Shown one piece after another: positions 27,164-35,067 of a stretch of DNA of 64,000 bases. The stretch is taken from assembly GCA_017621815.1 (NCBI GenBank), contig JAGASK010000001.1:1-64000 (forward strand), given 5' to 3'. Position numbers and translations under genes: made by a program. Numbering within the stretch: the first letter of the stretch is position 1; each line of letters begins with the position of its first letter. Source of the stretch: Lachnospiraceae bacterium (GTDB lineage: Bacteria; Bacillota; Clostridia; Lachnospirales; Lachnospiraceae). The notes beneath the pieces are model-generated. The model was not told the DNA's origin, did no database searches, and saw only the letters and a program-made list of their open reading frames with translations.

Positions 27164-27996
27164 TTATCCTTTCACAGCGCCTGCAACCATTCCTTCCACT
27201 ATGCGCTTCTGTAAAAAGCAGTATACGATAATGACCGGAACCACCGCAACAATAACATTAGAGCACAAAAATCCGTAATCCACAGCAAATTCGCTTTTCG
27301 CATTATTCAAAAGCTTGGGAAGCGTCTGATATTTCACATTGGAAAGCAGGATGCTGGCATAAGCATATTCATTCCATACCCCCACGAAAGACAAAATCAG
27401 CACGGTGACAATTCCGTTTTTACTGATGGGCAGGATAATTTTTAAAAGAAGCCGTAAAGGGGAACACCCATCCACAACAGCCGATTCGGCAATTTCCGCG
27501 GGAATGGCCTTCATAAAGCCGATCGTCAGATACATGGAAAAGGGTATCTCAAAAGCAGCGTAACATAATGCAATGGGATACTTGTGGTTCAAAAATCCCA
27601 TGTATTATAATTATGGAAGGTTGCCACAAGAATCGACAAACGTGGAATAATAATTCCCATCATAAAAAACGCTTCTATCCATTTGGCTGCCCTGAAACGG
27701 TAAATAGTCAGTACATAAGCACAGGGAATAATGCAGAATAAAATAAGCAGCAGTGACACCACTGTAAGGGAAAAAGAATTCCAATATGCCAAAAGCACAT
27801 CTCCCGCCAGGGTATTCTTATAATTCTCCAGATAGCCAAAGTTCTCGGGTATCAGCTTCATGGATGTAAAAATCTGGTCATTGGTACGAAAAGAGTTGGA
27901 GAATGTCCAGATTAGCGGAAACACTGTTATTACGGCATATATCAGCAGAAAAATATATTTTATGCCTGCAATTCCTCTTTTTTTGATTCCTCTCAT
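27164..27996 (-). pseudogene. Carbohydrate ABC transporter permease (CUT1), frameshifted
   Basis: Two overlapping frames together make one MalG-like permease. The first (27996 to 27589) reads KYIFLLIYAVITVFPLIWTF through PRLSILVATFHNYNT, then stops. The second (27601 to 27164) continues MGFLNHKYPIALCYAAFEIP and contains the EAA loop EIAESAVVDGCSPLRLLLKIILP. The family normally runs straight through this junction with no missing residues. The shift lies around 27598-27615 in an AT-rich run (ATAATTATAATA on the minus strand) and needs a one-base change. It could be a genuine inactivating mutation, a phase-variable tract or an assembly error. Confidence 0.85.
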
Positions 27997-28006
27997 AACC
28001 TGCCTC

Positions 28007-28882
28007 CTATCTTTCTTCCAAATACTTGAATATTCTTTTCACAATCGTTACCGTTATGCTGCTGAGCAGGACAATGACAATCGCGATTGCAGTTCCAAGT
28101 CCGTATTTTCTTCCCGCAAATGCCCTTGCATACATTAAGGTAGCGGGAACCTGGGTGCTGTTCATGGGACCGCCTCCGGTAAGCATATAAATATAGTCAA
28201 AATTCTTAAAGGAATTGGATATGCTGAGCACAACACAAATCTGAATGATAGGCATCATCAGCGGTATAATGATCTTCAGAAAAAGCTGTGCGGAATTTGC
28301 TCCGTCAATTTTAGCTGCCTCTATCAATTCGCCTGATACTGACTGAAGTCCTGAAAACATTACCACAATAAACATTCCCATAGACTGCCAGATAGGCACT
28401 GCAATACACGCATAAAAAACAACCTTCACATCTCCCAGCCAGATATGAGCCCAGTCTGAAAGCCCCACCAGACGTAAGAAGCCGTTAATCAGACCGATAT
28501 CGTTATCATAAATAACTGTAAACATTACACAGACTGCCGCCGAACTGATTACCACCGGCAAAAAATACAGCGAACGGAAAATTCCGGAACCTGCCACCTT
28601 TCCATGAAGCAGATTTGCTATAAACAGTCCCATAAAAGGCTGGATTAATGCTGCCAGAAATGCCCATTTCACTACTCTTCCCACACTGTCTATAAAAACC
28701 TTATCCTGGAAAACCGCCTTAAAATTCGCAAATCCCACAAATACCGGTTCCATAATTCCATCCCAGTTGCACAGGCTGTAGCTTATGGTCTGTACAAACG
28801 GAAGAATAAAAAAGCAAAGATATACCGCCAATGCCGGAACCAGAAATACGAGCAGTCTTTTCTTAAATTTCAACTCGCCCAT
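28007..28882 (-). CDS. Sugar ABC transporter permease (CUT1, MalF-like)
   Basis: A 291-aa inner-membrane permease with six transmembrane segments. The EAA loop reads ELIEAAKIDGANSAQLFLKIIIPLMMP at about 195-220. It pairs with the frameshifted permease and the lipoprotein to import a carbohydrate or sugar acid. No ATPase gene is in the element, as usual for CUT1 operons in Firmicutes that share an MsmK-type ATPase. AATGAGGTG precedes the ATG. Confidence 0.92.
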   Translation of the reverse strand: MGELKFKKRLLVFLVPALAVYLCFFILPFVQTISYSLCNWDGIMEPVFVGFANFKAVFQDKVFIDSVGRVVKWAFLAALIQPFMGLFIANLLHGKVAGSGIFRSLYFLPVVISSAAVCVMFTVIYDNDIGLINGFLRLVGLSDWAHIWLGDVKVVFYACIAVPIWQSMGMFIVVMFSGLQSVSGELIEAAKIDGANSAQLFLKIIIPLMMPIIQICVVLSISNSFKNFDYIYMLTGGGPMNSTQVPATLMYARAFAGRKYGLGTAIAIVIVLLSSITVTIVKRIFKYLEER

Positions 28883-28999
28883 TCTTCACCTCATTTCCAC
28901 GCAGCCGCTTACCTTATTTCACTTTTTACAGCCGCGCTTAATAAATTTAGTTTTTTAACAGGATTTCCCTCCCAAAAGAGAGAGAAATCCCTCAAATAA

Positions 29000-30394
29000 T
29001 TAATTGCCGCCGTTATAGAACAGTTCCTGACACTGCTTTGCAAACTCATCCCCATCTATCTGTCCAAACCATAGCTGCTGATAGAAACTGTAGAACTGGT
29101 CTCTCTTATCAGAATCCGCATTGCTTAAGTACCACAAAATACCTGTTGCATTGTCTGCAATTTCCTTTGACTCTATGAAAACTCCCGGAGCATCTTCTTC
29201 CGTAATTTTCAGATTCCTGGTAGGCACCATGCTTCCGAATTTGCTGTACATAATATCAGCATTTTCCTGGGAATAAAATTTCCGGAAAAACTTGGTAATA
29301 ATCTCTTTCTTCACAGGATTTTCCCATGCATCAGCTCCCGCATAGAAAACTCCGGACAGGCTCTTATCCGAAATATCTCCGCTCATGGCCTCAGCACCAG
29401 GCATTTCAGGCCATTTCATTGCCACCATATTATCCAGAATTGCCTCATCAAACTGTGCCATATTGTAAGAACCCGCAATAGAGTAACATGCTTTTCCCGT
29501 ATTAATGTACTTGGAAATAATCTGGGTATCATCCATGGACATACTGTCTGCTGCGCTGTATCCTGATACAATGGATGACAAATCCCTGCAGGCTGCAACA
29601 GCCTCATCTGTATCAAAGGGAACATTTCCCGCAAACATATTCAAATAACCCGTATCTCCTGCACAGCCCACATATCTTGCAAATATGTAGTCCAGAGGAC
29701 GCTCCCATGCGCTTCCATAAGCCTTCGTGGATACTCCCCAGGGAATGTAACCTTTTTCCTGAATAATGGGAATGGATGCCTTCAGTTCTTCCCATGTCTG
29801 CGGAACCTCAAGCCCGCAGTCATCCAGAATCGCTTTATTTGCCATAAACATAATAAAGGAATACTGTCCCGGAAAAGCATATTGAACACCTTCCACCTTA
29901 CAGGTATTCAGGGTATCTTCTGTAAACTGCCCGGCAAATTCTGTTTCAAACAGTTCCGTCACATCCGCAAAAACCCCTACCTTGCAATATTCCAGGCCGC
30001 CATGGGAAATATCCGGCCTCCAGTATTCGCTTAAATCCGCTACATTGCCGGAACTGACATTCAATCCCATCTTGGTGGGATAATCTCCTGTAGCTATCTG
30101 TTCCACCTCCAGTGTCACATTGGGATACTCCGCCACAATATCTTCCATAATTGAGGTTAAATAATCCTTGTCTTCATTTCCCTGCATCAGTGATAAAGTG
30201 AACTTCATTTTTTCTTCCGTTCCTGTATCGGCAGGTGTTTCTTCCTGTGCTGCCTGCGCGCTCTCGCTGCTTTTATCTTCCCCCAAAGCGCCTGTATCCG
30301 TTCCGGCACTTCCTGAAGATGTTCCGCAGCCTGCTGCCATAACTGCTGCCATTGTCATTGCCAGTATTGATGTCATTAAACTCTTCTTTCTCAT
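29000..30394 (-). CDS. Extracellular solute-binding lipoprotein (CUT1)
   Basis: A 464-aa lipoprotein: signal peptide MRKKSLMTSILAMTMAAVMA, lipobox AAGC with Cys23, a Ser/Thr/Glu-rich linker (about 24-60) and a family 1 extracellular solute-binding fold. Typical stretches are PNVTLEVEQIATGDYPTKM and VPQTWEELKASIPIIQEKGYIPWG. It captures the substrate for the two permeases. First gene of the leftward cargo operon, with AAAGGAGG before the ATG. Confidence 0.92.
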   Translation of the reverse strand: MRKKSLMTSILAMTMAAVMAAGCGTSSGSAGTDTGALGEDKSSESAQAAQEETPADTGTEEKMKFTLSLMQGNEDKDYLTSIMEDIVAEYPNVTLEVEQIATGDYPTKMGLNVSSGNVADLSEYWRPDISHGGLEYCKVGVFADVTELFETEFAGQFTEDTLNTCKVEGVQYAFPGQYSFIMFMANKAILDDCGLEVPQTWEELKASIPIIQEKGYIPWGVSTKAYGSAWERPLDYIFARYVGCAGDTGYLNMFAGNVPFDTDEAVAACRDLSSIVSGYSAADSMSMDDTQIISKYINTGKACYSIAGSYNMAQFDEAILDNMVAMKWPEMPGAEAMSGDISDKSLSGVFYAGADAWENPVKKEIITKFFRKFYSQENADIMYSKFGSMVPTRNLKITEEDAPGVFIESKEIADNATGILWYLSNADSDKRDQFYSFYQQLWFGQIDGDEFAKQCQELFYNGGN

Positions 30395-30470
30395 ATTTTC
30401 CTCCTTTGGTGTTTTTTTGATATACCTATCATACTTTCTTTCCCATCAAAGGCGATATTTCCGGCTGTAC

Positions 30471-30516
30471 AAAAACAGCCGGTATTTTTGTATTCCGAAT
30501 CCAAAAATACCGGCTG
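30471..30516 (-). terminator. Terminator of the CdaR-type regulator gene
   Basis: A perfect 15-bp inverted repeat (30476-30490 and 30502-30516, arms beginning CAGCCGG and ending CCGGCTG) lies 5 bp past the regulator stop codon. On the minus strand it is followed by TGTTTTTG. It separates the regulator from the transporter operon. Confidence 0.75.
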
Positions 30517-30521
30517 ATGCA

Positions 30522-31667
30522 TTACCCTTTATAAAGCTGTTCCTTTCTTTTCAGATAATAATAAAACCCATTGACAAACTCCCTGTCCTTACTGTTTCCA
30601 AGAGGATCCGCATTCAGCGCTTCACGGATTTTATCCAGCCTGTAAATCAGGGTATTCTTATGCACATGAATCAGTTTACTGGCGTCATTCAGATTGAAAT
30701 TGGAATTCCGCAGCGCACCTATTATTTCCTTGAAATTTTCTACAAATTTATCGCCGTAAGCAATTTCTATCGTATAGTAAGCAACCTGAAGTTCCGTTAA
30801 AGGCAAGGTTGACATAAAGTATCTGCTGCTGTGTTCATAAAAATAAAAGCTGCCGCCCTTCCCCATAGTTTTCTTCAGCCACAGACAATGTTCATACCCC
30901 ATCCGGTAATACCAGAAACTGCTCTGCAGCGCACCAACGTATACCGTATAATCATAGCCTGCGCTTCTCATGTAGCGGAGTCCGTTGCTGATTGCCTCTC
31001 CCGCCTCATACTTATACTGGCTCATTAAATTGGAAACATTTTCTTTCAGGGCTTTATACAACAAAATATCTCCGTCCCGTGTCAGACAAATCAAATCCTG
31101 GGATGAATTTTCCCCGCTATTGCGAAATACGCTCAGCACATTTTCCCTGGAATCAATTTCTCCTTCTATGCTAAGGAGAATGGGGATTCTGATTATGTCT
31201 TCTTTTAGCTGAAGCTGCCGGGTAAAACGAATCCAGTCTTCTTTCTGAAGGTCTTCCTTATATAAAATAATATTAAGCAGCTGTTCCTTTAAGTTTCTGC
31301 GCTTCATCCTCTCATATTTAACCAGCTCATGCTCCAGCATGACCTCCACTGCCATCTTAATTACCAGTGCAATAGGCTTCACTTCTTCCGGCTCTCCCGT
31401 AATGCCGATCACGCCTTCTTTTTTCTTTTTGTAATAAATGGCCATATTCACTCCCTTTTTCACCCCGAACTGGGTTCTTTCATTATCCACGATAATAGTA
31501 TCCTGACTGCCCTGAATAATCTGAAAAGCCACTTCATGAAAGGTTCCTATTCTGGATGTATTTTTACTTGCAATGATAATTCCCTTTTCATCCATAATGT
31601 TAATATTGTATTCCGTATACTGCGTAATTCTTTCGATAAATTTCTTAGCCAGCAATGCGTCTATCAT
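30522..31667 (-). CDS. CdaR family transcriptional regulator (sugar diacid recognition)
   Basis: A 381-aa regulator. The N-terminal sugar-diacid recognition domain (about 1-135) starts MIDALLAKKFIERITQYTEY and contains INIMDEKGIIIASKN and GVNMAIYYKKKKEGVIGITG. The C-terminus carries the PucR-type helix-turn-helix NLNDASKLIHVHKNTLIYRL. CdaR proteins activate glucarate/galactarate and glycerate genes in response to sugar diacids, in line with the neighbouring cargo. The frame opens at 31742 but the family start is MIDALLA at 31667, with GAAAGGAAG upstream. Confidence 0.9.
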   Translation of the reverse strand: MIDALLAKKFIERITQYTEYNINIMDEKGIIIASKNTSRIGTFHEVAFQIIQGSQDTIIVDNERTQFGVKKGVNMAIYYKKKKEGVIGITGEPEEVKPIALVIKMAVEVMLEHELVKYERMKRRNLKEQLLNIILYKEDLQKEDWIRFTRQLQLKEDIIRIPILLSIEGEIDSRENVLSVFRNSGENSSQDLICLTRDGDILLYKALKENVSNLMSQYKYEAGEAISNGLRYMRSAGYDYTVYVGALQSSFWYYRMGYEHCLWLKKTMGKGGSFYFYEHSSRYFMSTLPLTELQVAYYTIEIAYGDKFVENFKEIIGALRNSNFNLNDASKLIHVHKNTLIYRLDKIREALNADPLGNSKDREFVNGFYYYLKRKEQLYKG

Positions 31668-31808
31668 AATATTATTCTTCCTTTCAGCTGTAATACAGCG
31701 TTTTAAGTAATTGCCTTCTGATGCCGTTTTGCTTCCCGGCAAACCTGTGCATCCACTCTCCTTATAAAAAGCATCCCATATATGGTAGCATCTTTTTAAC
31801 CAGGTCTC

Positions 31809-31847
31809 TTTAGTTTTTACGAACTAAACAAAAAATATGTTTTTTGT
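31809..31847. promoter_or_regulatory. Paired palindromes between regulator and recombinase operon
   Basis: Two inverted repeats adjoin: TTTAGTT/AACTAAA with a 6-bp centre (31809-31828) and ACAAAAAA/TTTTTTGT with a 4-bp centre (31828-31847). They lie between the divergent CdaR gene (start 31667) and the recombinase operon (start 31938), a 270-bp gene-free stretch. Their placement suggests operators for one or both. Confidence 0.4.
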
Positions 31848-31937
31848 TTCATCAGTACAAAAAGGGATAAGGACAAACAACTAAAAGGAGAGCTCAGCAT
31901 ATTATAATTACAAGGCAGAAAAAGGAACTGATACAAT

Positions 31938-32135
31938 TTGAAAAAACCAACCTGTTATCTTTGGAAAAAAGATTTTCAAACAGAAGAGGAATTCGAAAAT
32001 GTCAAAAATACTTATTGGAATTCGGGCTTCAGAGTTGTTACTTTCTGCGACGGACCCGCAGGAAAAAATATTCACGGAGGCATTCGGGAAATAATTAAAA
32101 ATCACTGCAATGCCTGTCAGGAGGCGGAATTATGA
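31938..32135 (+). CDS. Small protein upstream of and overlapping the recombinase gene
   Basis: A 65-aa protein that I cannot assign to a family. It starts KKPTCYLWKKDFQTEEEFEN and continues NTYWNSGFRVVTFCDG, with a basic segment GGIREIIKNHCNA near the end. The likely start is TTG at 31938 with AAAGGAA upstream at a long spacing. Its stop overlaps the recombinase start (ATGA at 32132-32135), so the two are translationally coupled. Genes in this position next to large serine recombinases are sometimes recombination directionality factors; this is a positional inference only. Confidence 0.6.
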   Translation: MKKPTCYLWKKDFQTEEEFENVKNTYWNSGFRVVTFCDGPAGKNIHGGIREIIKNHCNACQEAEL

Positions 32136-34036
32136 ATGCCGGATATGTACGCCTTTCACGGGATGACGACAAACGAAACTATGTTTCCATTGAAAATCAA
32201 AAGCTGATCATCAGCCAGTATGCAGCTGAGCAGAATATCAGGATTCACCGCTGGTATGAGGATGACGGCATATCAGGTTATGTCTTTGACCGTCCCGGCT
32301 TTTCTCAGCTTATGGAGGATTTAGACAAAGATATCGACACTGTATTTGTCAAAGATTTCTCCCGTCTGGGACGCCATAATGCAAAAGTGCTGCTTCTTCT
32401 TGATGAATTTCGGGAACGTGGAAAACATTTAATTGTAATTGACGATAGCTATGATTCCCGAAATCCCGAAGATGATACTATCGGCATCAAAACCTGGTAC
32501 AATGAAAGATATGTAAAAGACACCAGTAAAAAAATAAAACGTGCCATAGGCGCACGCCAAAAAGAAGGGAGTCTTAGAACCCAGCCGCCATTTGGATATG
32601 CACGAAGCCACGATGCAGAAGAAATCATAGAAATCGTTCCCATGGAAGCAGAATACATCAGGCTGATTTATGACCTTTACCTGAACGGATACGGCTACCG
32701 TAAAATAGCCAATCATCTTACAGCTGCAGGCATTTCCACTCCTTCCATGGTAAGACATGAAAGGGAGATAAAAAAATGCAGCTGCTCCAAACGCCCGGTT
32801 GCCCTCCAGTGGTCTGACGGAATGGTAAAAGCTATTCTGGATAATGATTTTTACACAGGCACTTTCCGCCTGAGGAAACGGGCAAGAGCAACTGTTCACG
32901 GCAAAGACAAAAGGATTCCCAAAGAAGAGCAATATGTTTTTGAAGATCATCATCCTCCCATCATCGGCAAAATGACCTTTGACCTGGTTCAGGATGAAAA
33001 AGCCAAACGGATAAAATATCATTATCGCGGAAACCGCAGTTTGCCCGGCAGTCCGGATTTCAAAATATCCAATCCTTTCAGGAACTGCTTGTTTTGTAAA
33101 GACTGTAAAAGCCCTCTGACCCCCATTATACGAAAAACAACATGCGGTCAGAGAGCCTATTATATCTGCAGCAAATACAATACAAAAGGCAGCCGCTACT
33201 GCCCTAAAGCTCATTTAATTGAAACACAGGACTTAACAGAAGATGTCATTGCCTGCATACGGCTCTGCCGCAATTTCCTGCATGAGGCAATAGCCGGCTA
33301 TAATCCAAAAGATTTTGCACCGGATAAAAAATCACCTGAAGAAAAACGTCTCGAACTGGAATCAGCTGTTCTGGAACAAAAGAACCGGCTGAAAACTTTA
33401 TTTTTTCAGAAAGTAAAGGACTTGTCCGGCAATCCGGATAAAGAAGCACTTATCACAGAAGGTTATGAATCCTTACAAAACGATATTCTTTCCCACATCC
33501 ACAGCTTAGAGCTTCAGCTTCAATCATTAAATGATATTAGAACGGAGGCATCGGACGAAAGGGAGAATTTAATGTCTCCTCTTGATGTAATGGACGAACT
33601 TCTTGAAAAAAAGAATCTGACCTGCAGGGATGTTGATATTCTGATTGAGAAAATCACTGTGGACCAAATGGGCATGCCGGAAATTGAACTTAAATATGAA
33701 TTATCCGGTTTCCTCCCTTACAGCCCTGCGAACGAGCTGAACAGCCATGAAAATAAAATTATTCACACTGTAATGAATTTAATACTGGAAGATATGCGCG
33801 GCTATACTTCCGCAAAATACCTGTCAGCCAAACTGTCGGAAGCAGGCTTTAAAATGAACAGCCGCCAAGTTCTTCCTTACATCCGCATGCTGCTGAAAAT
33901 GGGGATTATAAAGCCAAGCGGCAATTCCAGAAAACCTTATACTGTCATTAAATCATATGAAGAAATCCGCAAAATAACGGAAAGCAATTTACATTGTTAT
34001 GGGGATGGCAGGTGGTATGCCGGAGATGGTATTTGA
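32132..34036 (+). CDS. Large serine recombinase (site-specific integrase)
   Basis: A 634-aa recombinase. The N-terminal resolvase domain (about 1-150) has the catalytic serine in YVRLSRDD (Ser9) and KDFSRLGRHNAKV; then come the recombinase domain (about 155-265, PPFGYAR...IANHLTAAGISTP), a zinc ribbon (NCLFCKDCKSPL...CGQRAYYICSKYNTKGSRYC, about 320-360), a coiled coil (about 400-470) and a C-terminal winged-helix-like region (about 545-620). It would integrate and excise the element. The last codons cross the right attachment core, so the final residues YAGDGI and the stop are supplied by the host gene. Confidence 0.94.
   Translation: MNAGYVRLSRDDDKRNYVSIENQKLIISQYAAEQNIRIHRWYEDDGISGYVFDRPGFSQLMEDLDKDIDTVFVKDFSRLGRHNAKVLLLLDEFRERGKHLIVIDDSYDSRNPEDDTIGIKTWYNERYVKDTSKKIKRAIGARQKEGSLRTQPPFGYARSHDAEEIIEIVPMEAEYIRLIYDLYLNGYGYRKIANHLTAAGISTPSMVRHEREIKKCSCSKRPVALQWSDGMVKAILDNDFYTGTFRLRKRARATVHGKDKRIPKEEQYVFEDHHPPIIGKMTFDLVQDEKAKRIKYHYRGNRSLPGSPDFKISNPFRNCLFCKDCKSPLTPIIRKTTCGQRAYYICSKYNTKGSRYCPKAHLIETQDLTEDVIACIRLCRNFLHEAIAGYNPKDFAPDKKSPEEKRLELESAVLEQKNRLKTLFFQKVKDLSGNPDKEALITEGYESLQNDILSHIHSLELQLQSLNDIRTEASDERENLMSPLDVMDELLEKKNLTCRDVDILIEKITVDQMGMPEIELKYELSGFLPYSPANELNSHENKIIHTVMNLILEDMRGYTSAKYLSAKLSEAGFKMNSRQVLPYIRMLLKMGIIKPSGNSRKPYTVIKSYEEIRKITESNLHCYGDGRWYAGDGI
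33988..34035 (+). other. attR of the integrated element
   Basis: The right junction contains TTTACATT (33988-33995), GGGG, then the core GGCAGGTGG at 34007-34015 and host sequence TATGCCGGAG beyond it. Joined to the inner side of attL it forms an attP of about 50 bp with mirrored arms TTTACATT...AATGTAAA around the core, the architecture expected of large serine recombinase attP sites. Confidence 0.85.
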
Positions 34037-34580
34037 ATATATCCTTAAGAAAAACAATATTGACCCGGCTTCAGACCTGGAAATTGACCAGAGCATCGAC
34101 TTCGGCTCAACCGCTGCTGCTTTTTCCGGCGGTCAGGGAGATTTTACAGTTGAATTCGAGCCCCATGCCACCTCCCTTGAAGCCAAAGGTGACGGCTATG
34201 TTGTAGCTTCCCTGGGTGAAGATTCCGGCTACGTTCCCTACACCGCTTTCAGTGCAAAAAAGAGCTATATAGAAGCCCATCCCGATGTCATCCAGTCCTT
34301 TACCAATGCGCTGCAAAAAGGTATGGATTATGTAAACAGCCATACGCCTGAAGAAATTGCAGAAGTAATTGCGCCGCAGTTTGAAGAAACGCCGGTGGAA
34401 ACAATCACCACTATTGTTACCAGATACTATGAGCAGGATACCTGGAAGAACAACCTTGTTTTTGAAGAAGATGCCTTCACCTTATTGCAGAATATTCTGG
34501 AAGAAGCAGGGGAACTTCCCGAAAGAGTTCCTTACGAAGAACTGGTTAACACTGAATTTGCCCAAAAAGCAATAAATTAA
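34008..34580 (+). pseudogene. C-terminal half of the split NMT1/THI5-type substrate-binding protein
   Basis: From the core onward the frame reads AGGMPEMVFEYILKKNNIDP, FSGGQGDFTVEFEPHATSLE and VIQSFTNALQKGMDYVNSHT, the second part of an NMT1/THI5-like binding protein. An in-frame ATG at 33999 could initiate a short product, but it has no signal peptide and is partly element sequence. It continues the N-terminal half at 20854 without loss of frame. A 42-nt 3'-UTR motif and a terminator follow. Confidence 0.92.
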
Positions 34581-34589
34581 CATTTTTAA

Positions 34590-34631
34590 CCGACGAAAAG
34601 CACGCTTTCCTGACGTTCTATTCTCATAAAA
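34590..34631 (+). repeat. Recurrent 42-nt 3'-UTR motif, copy 2
   Basis: Ungapped alignment with the copy at 5701-5742 gives 28/42 identities by eye, best in GAAAAGCACGCTTT and in the TCTCATAAA end. It lies between the stop codon of the split gene and its terminator. Confidence 0.5.
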
Positions 34632-34665
34632 AAAAGCTTCCTGCAAAAACTGCCGGAAGCTTTTT
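34631..34665. terminator. Bidirectional intrinsic terminator
   Basis: AAAAAGCTTCC (34631-34641) and GGAAGCTTTTT (34655-34665) form an 11-bp stem. It serves the split binding-protein gene on the plus strand and the DUF5668 gene on the minus strand. Confidence 0.8.
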
Positions 34666-34702
34666 AATATTCTTTTATATCTGTCAGCCTGTCAGATGCC
34701 AA

Positions 34703-35050
34703 TTACATCATAAAATACCCTTCTGCCTGATAAGCCCAGTCTATCAGCGCCATACACATGGCAAATGCTGTCAGGGCAATCATCAGCAAAATAGCTGCCA
34801 CATCATAAACAACCTTGCTCTGTTCCACCACATTCCCCTGATTATCTATTATCTCATAAGTTTTCTGTCTGCTTCCGGCAAGTACCTCAACTCCAAGCAA
34901 GATCAGTATTATGGGCCAGAACCGGTAAATCAGGAAATAATTAAATCCGGGAAAAAATATATGAACCAGAAACAGGGCGCCTGTCACTATTAAAACAGTG
35001 CCGAAGGTGACAGAGCCTACTCTTCTCACTTTAATCGTCTGCTTTTCCAT
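34703..35050 (-). CDS. DUF5668/LiaI-LiaF-like small membrane protein
   Basis: A 115-aa protein with hydrophobic helices at about 14-33, 38-56 and 84-105. The pattern RRVGSVTFGTVLIVTGALFL followed by FWPIILILLGVEVLAGS is the LiaF/LiaI-type transmembrane module (DUF5668). It is the last gene of the sigma factor operon and is expected to take part in envelope-stress sensing or to be a target of that sigma factor. GGAGGACG precedes the ATG. Confidence 0.72.
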   Translation of the reverse strand: MEKQTIKVRRVGSVTFGTVLIVTGALFLVHIFFPGFNYFLIYRFWPIILILLGVEVLAGSRQKTYEIIDNQGNVVEQSKVVYDVAAILLMIALTAFAMCMALIDWAYQAEGYFMM

Positions 35051-35067
35051 ATTTTATGCGTCCTCCT

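Larger units (their letters stand above)
21321..34015 (+). mobile_element. 12.7-kb integrated element with large serine recombinase and sugar-acid catabolic cargo
   Basis: The element interrupts a substrate-binding protein gene whose two halves rejoin exactly in frame when 21321-34015 is removed. Both junctions share GGCAGGTGG. It carries a large serine recombinase at the right end with a small gene overlapping its start, and a leftward cargo of ABC transporter, enzymes and regulator. No conjugation, replication or phage structural genes are present, so it is a non-conjugative integrative island that must rely on another element for transfer. The cargo operon ends 9 bp from attL without an internal terminator. 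Confidence 0.9.

Noticed and set aside
27164-27996. Two separate short permease genes
   Set aside because: Together they make exactly one MalG-like permease with no missing residues, so they are treated as one frameshifted gene.
21349-31742. A conjugative element or prophage
   Set aside because: No relaxase, type IV secretion, replication, capsid or lysis genes are present between the attachment sites.
33999-34580. A free-standing 193-aa gene starting at ATG 33999
   Set aside because: It has no signal peptide or good ribosome binding site, its first codons are element DNA, and it continues the split lipoprotein in frame.
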